From an uncultured Christensenella sp. (GTDB lineage: Bacteria; Bacillota; Clostridia; Christensenellales; Borkfalkiaceae), in contig CAJUEO010000008.1 in assembly GCA_910585685.1 (NCBI GenBank), forward strand, positions 20,469 through 84,468: 64,000 nucleotides of DNA, in the 5' to 3' direction. Within the stretch, counting starts at the first letter, position 1. Each line of letters begins with the position of its first letter. The notes beneath the pieces were generated by a model. That model had not been told where the DNA came from. It did not search any database and was given only the letters and a program-made list of their open reading frames with translations. The position numbers and the translations under genes were made by a program. Below, piece by piece: positions 62,149 to 64,000 of the stretch.

Positions 62149-62307
62149 CGCTAGATCATTTCGAATGAACTCTATATGAGTATAGTTGTGGTGGAACTAT
62201 ACTCTTTAATCGCATACAAATCTCATATGGGGTTCGTAATGGTCTAGCAGCTAGCGATGAACGGTATATTCTACGGTGCCGTTCTCGTAAGAGGGCGGCA
62301 TCTTTTA
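62149..62307 (+). ncRNA. Unassigned structured small RNA
   Basis: About 155 nt from promoter start to terminator. A long rod forms from nested pairings: 62150-62160 with 62238-62248 (11 bp, one G-U), 62162-62165 with 62233-62236, 62171-62180 with 62222-62231 (two G-U) and 62181-62187 with 62195-62201. A hairpin at 62277-62300 (10 bp, loop GTAA) precedes a short T run. Bases 62259-62266 can also pair with 62277-62284, which would break the terminator. It does not match 6S, SRP, tmRNA or common riboswitch patterns known to me. It ends against the stop codon of the convergent XRE gene. Confidence 0.6.
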
Positions 62308-62769
62308 GTTATAAGCTGTCCTGTCGTCGGTCCTTCCAAGTAAATAATCAATTGAAACTTTAAAATGGTCAGCAATAATTATGATGTCATCTATTAACGG
62401 TATGCAATCTAATTTGTTCCACTGAGCGATATTGTTGCGGTGAATATGAAGTATTTGCGAAAGCTCATATACAGTAGAGATACCGTTTTCCTTTTGTAAT
62501 TCTGCTAATCGATTTTTGAAGTGAGTGGGGTGTAAGGATTTCTCGAAATGCTCATCATCAGTATTAGCAATGAGATATTCTATAGAGATATTGAAGTAAT
62601 CTGCAATGCGCATTAAAGAGGATGTTTTAGGAATGATGCCGTAATTATATGCGTTAGAATAAGTCGTATTACTGATTCCGATTATTTTAGCTCTTTTTGA
62701 TTTACTCTTTTCATCTAATTCGTCAGCGAGTTCTACAAACCTGTTTTGGAAATTTTGAGATAAAGCCAT
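62305..62769 (-). CDS. Double-HTH XRE-family repressor
   Basis: A 154-residue protein made of two tandem XRE/Cro-C1 helix-turn-helix domains (about residues 7-70 and 82-147). Each ends in a similar unit: I-A-D-Y-F-N-I-S-I-E-Y-L-I-A-N-T-D-D and I-A-D-H-F-K-V-S-I-D-Y-L-L-G-R-T-D-D, so it arose by domain duplication. No peptidase or sensor domain is present. The ribosome site is AGTGGAG. The upstream region, shared with a divergent secreted-protein gene, contains two palindromic operators that a protein with two DNA-binding heads could occupy. Phage-type or mobile-element regulator is likely. Confidence 0.87.
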   Translation of the reverse strand: MALSQNFQNRFVELADELDEKSKSKRAKIIGISNTTYSNAYNYGIIPKTSSLMRIADYFNISIEYLIANTDDEHFEKSLHPTHFKNRLAELQKENGISTVYELSQILHIHRNNIAQWNKLDCIPLIDDIIIIADHFKVSIDYLLGRTDDRTAYN

Positions 62770-62801
62770 AATGTAACTCCACTAAAATTTTTTTATTTTT
62801 A

Positions 62802-62824
62802 GACAATAAATTGCGCACATTGTC
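62802..62824. promoter_or_regulatory. Palindromic operator 1
   Basis: GACAAT-N11-ATTGTC. It lies downstream of a TATAAT that faces the XRE gene, between promoter and gene start, a normal place for autorepression. Confidence 0.75.
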
Positions 62825-62858
62825 GTTACTTTATGGTATTATATTTTTGTGGTCTTTT

Positions 62859-62883
62859 CGACAATAAACGGCTTATATTGTCG
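62859..62883. promoter_or_regulatory. Palindromic operator 2
   Basis: CGACAAT-N11-ATTGTCG, the same spacing and the same first bases of the spacer (AAA) as operator 1, 58 bp away. Its left half overlaps a possible -35 for the XRE gene, its right half a possible -35 (TTGTCG) for the secreted-protein gene. A further half site, AGACAA, occurs at 62914-62919. Confidence 0.78.
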
Positions 62884-62932
62884 TACATAAATTATCGCAT
62901 ACAAATTATTTTTAGACAAATGAGGAGTGATT

Positions 62933-63955
62933 ATGAAAATAAAAAAATTCGCAGCAGTAAGCGTTGCTCTGCTTGCGCTTATAGTTAACGCATCACCGGT
63001 ATTAAGCGCACAGGCGCTTACGGTTGAGCCGGCAATTCCTACTTATGGATTGTATTGTGAAAACTCGACGCTAATTAAAAGTGGGTCATCTAGTTTTGAT
63101 TTTACGAATGATGATTTATTTTCAGAAAGGGAATGTATTAAACAGTCCGAGTACCATATTTCGGCTACTAATGGTGAGGTGGAGTTTGCGGTACCGTTTG
63201 TTTCGTCGGCAATAAATTTACCTGATATTGTAGTTAATGTTAATGGAGAAAGAGTGGTCGGTACTGTATGGTATGGCTATAGTGGTTTTTGGTCGGAATA
63301 TGCATTTGATATTGAAAAAACTTATTCGCCGGTTTTAGACGAGAGCATTATAGGTACGCTATATACTTTCACCCCTGACAGTGATACAGTGACGGTATCA
63401 TTAAAATTAAATGAGTGGAAAAGTTTCATTTATGAAACGTCAAATCACTATTCGTCGTCTTACAATACTGAGGATAATAGTCATATATGGACACTGAAAA
63501 ATGCAAGTCCTTTGCACGAATACTCTTTCTTCATATTTGGGGATTCAGCAGAGTGTACATTTGAAAGTAGTTGTGGGTACGAAGTGCAAACAATTACTTG
63601 TAAAGAGTTTATAGACTCTCAATATGAAATTTTCGAAGAATACTATGATCATAACGGCGGTGTACCAATCGAACTCTTCTATTCGGTAGTAAATAGAGTA
63701 ATAGAAGAAAAAACCATTATAAGCTATGATGAGCTGTTTTCACGTTCAATTGATACCTACAGAGTGAATGCTTACAAGTTCAAATTGTCGCTTAAAAATG
63801 ATTCCATAATAAGCTATGAATTGCCCGTAAGCATCCAGATTAATTATGGGTACAAGCCTTACGTTTATCATGTAGAGCAAAGGCATGTCGGGAACTATCC
63901 TGTGGCATATAGCATTAAAATGCGTGAAGATGTTCCTTACATTATTGATAGCTGA
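62933..63955 (+). CDS. Secreted protein of unknown function
   Basis: A 340-residue protein. The ATG at 62933 follows GAGGAG; a GTG at 62927 in the same frame overlaps that site and is less likely. A signal peptide (K-I-K-K-F-A-A-V-S-V-A-L-L-A-L-I-V) with probable cleavage near A-Q-A is followed by a beta-rich, Tyr/Ser/Asn-rich mature chain with two or three Cys. No family is recognised. It is divergent from the double-HTH repressor and probably repressed by it. Codon use is more AT-rich than in the core genes, in line with transfer. The 45 nt after it hold nothing identifiable. Confidence 0.75.
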   Translation: MKIKKFAAVSVALLALIVNASPVLSAQALTVEPAIPTYGLYCENSTLIKSGSSSFDFTNDDLFSERECIKQSEYHISATNGEVEFAVPFVSSAINLPDIVVNVNGERVVGTVWYGYSGFWSEYAFDIEKTYSPVLDESIIGTLYTFTPDSDTVTVSLKLNEWKSFIYETSNHYSSSYNTEDNSHIWTLKNASPLHEYSFFIFGDSAECTFESSCGYEVQTITCKEFIDSQYEIFEEYYDHNGGVPIELFYSVVNRVIEEKTIISYDELFSRSIDTYRVNAYKFKLSLKNDSIISYELPVSIQINYGYKPYVYHVEQRHVGNYPVAYSIKMREDVPYIIDS

Positions 63956-64000
63956 TGTCAGCGGTGGATATTATCTTGGGTTAGATTCGTTGTGCCGTCC

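Noticed and set aside
62149..62307. 6S RNA or purine riboswitch as identity of the small RNA
   Set aside because: Length and bulge pattern do not match 6S, and the conserved purine-aptamer junction bases are absent.
1..64000. CRISPR arrays, insertion sequences, prophage structural genes, rRNA
   Set aside because: No regularly spaced direct repeats, transposase, capsid or tail genes, or rRNA segments were found on either strand.

Overview
The window comes from a low-GC, endospore-forming member of the Clostridia (Firmicutes). The evidence is a complete spoIIIAA-AH operon, spo0A, spoIVB, the nusB-folD-ispA-dxs-tlyA-nadK-argR-recN-spoIVB block typical of that phylum, an RNase P RNA of bacterial type, and promoters of the TTGNNN-N17-TATAAT kind. 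Giant Cys-anchored lipoproteins and BspA-type leucine-rich-repeat proteins suggest a host- or polymer-associated anaerobe such as an uncultured gut lineage. The species cannot be named from the sequence.

Layout. 1-3.4 kb: a ferritin-like protein and two FAD-dependent oxidoreductases. 3.8-24.1 kb: one long co-directional transcription unit with a GLUG-type lipoprotein, a 2455-residue cell-wall subtilase carrying leucine-rich repeats, a further lipoprotein, an oligopeptide-binding lipoprotein, OppB, OppC, OppD, OppF and a small membrane protein. This reads as a locus that degrades proteins outside the cell and imports the peptides. 24.1-31.3 kb: pyruvate kinase, RNase P RNA, a TetR-controlled ABC exporter whose promoter region holds a candidate operator and an 11-G tract, an M29 aminopeptidase and an rRNA methyltransferase. 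31.4-36.5 kb: a heterodimeric ABC exporter and a YbiT-like ABC-F ATPase. 36.5-40.3 kb: spo0A, apart from its usual partner spoIVB, then a tiny protein, a DUF697-like membrane protein, an MscS channel and a duplicated small domain protein. 40.4-42.2 kb (minus strand): two tandem DUF11 proteins without signal peptides and a 65-residue protein with a tail of ten cysteines, behind a sigma-K-like promoter. 42.4-46.5 kb: tRNA-Leu(CAA), polA, coaE, tRNA-Leu(AAG) and a DUF1349 protein.

46.6-61.4 kb: the sporulation channel operon spoIIIAA-AH, an Asp23/Gls24 protein, then nusB, folD and ispA. Next comes a roughly 560-nt highly structured non-coding RNA with its own promoter, followed by a four-helix membrane protein, then dxs, tlyA, nadK, argR, recN and spoIVB. 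Position, size and partner gene identify the RNA as OLE RNA and its partner as OapA, a large ribonucleoprotein found in a restricted set of Firmicutes. This is the most striking system in the window.

61.5-64 kb: an accessory region. It holds a catalytic-domain-only serine-recombinase remnant lacking the expected serine, an unassigned structured small RNA with its own promoter and terminator (62149-62307), and a double-HTH repressor divergent from a secreted protein across two identical-spacing palindromic operators.

Several genes (at 673, 31373, 42558 and 57374, probably 60369) start 5 to 9 nt after a good -10 box and have no Shine-Dalgarno site, so leaderless mRNAs look common here.
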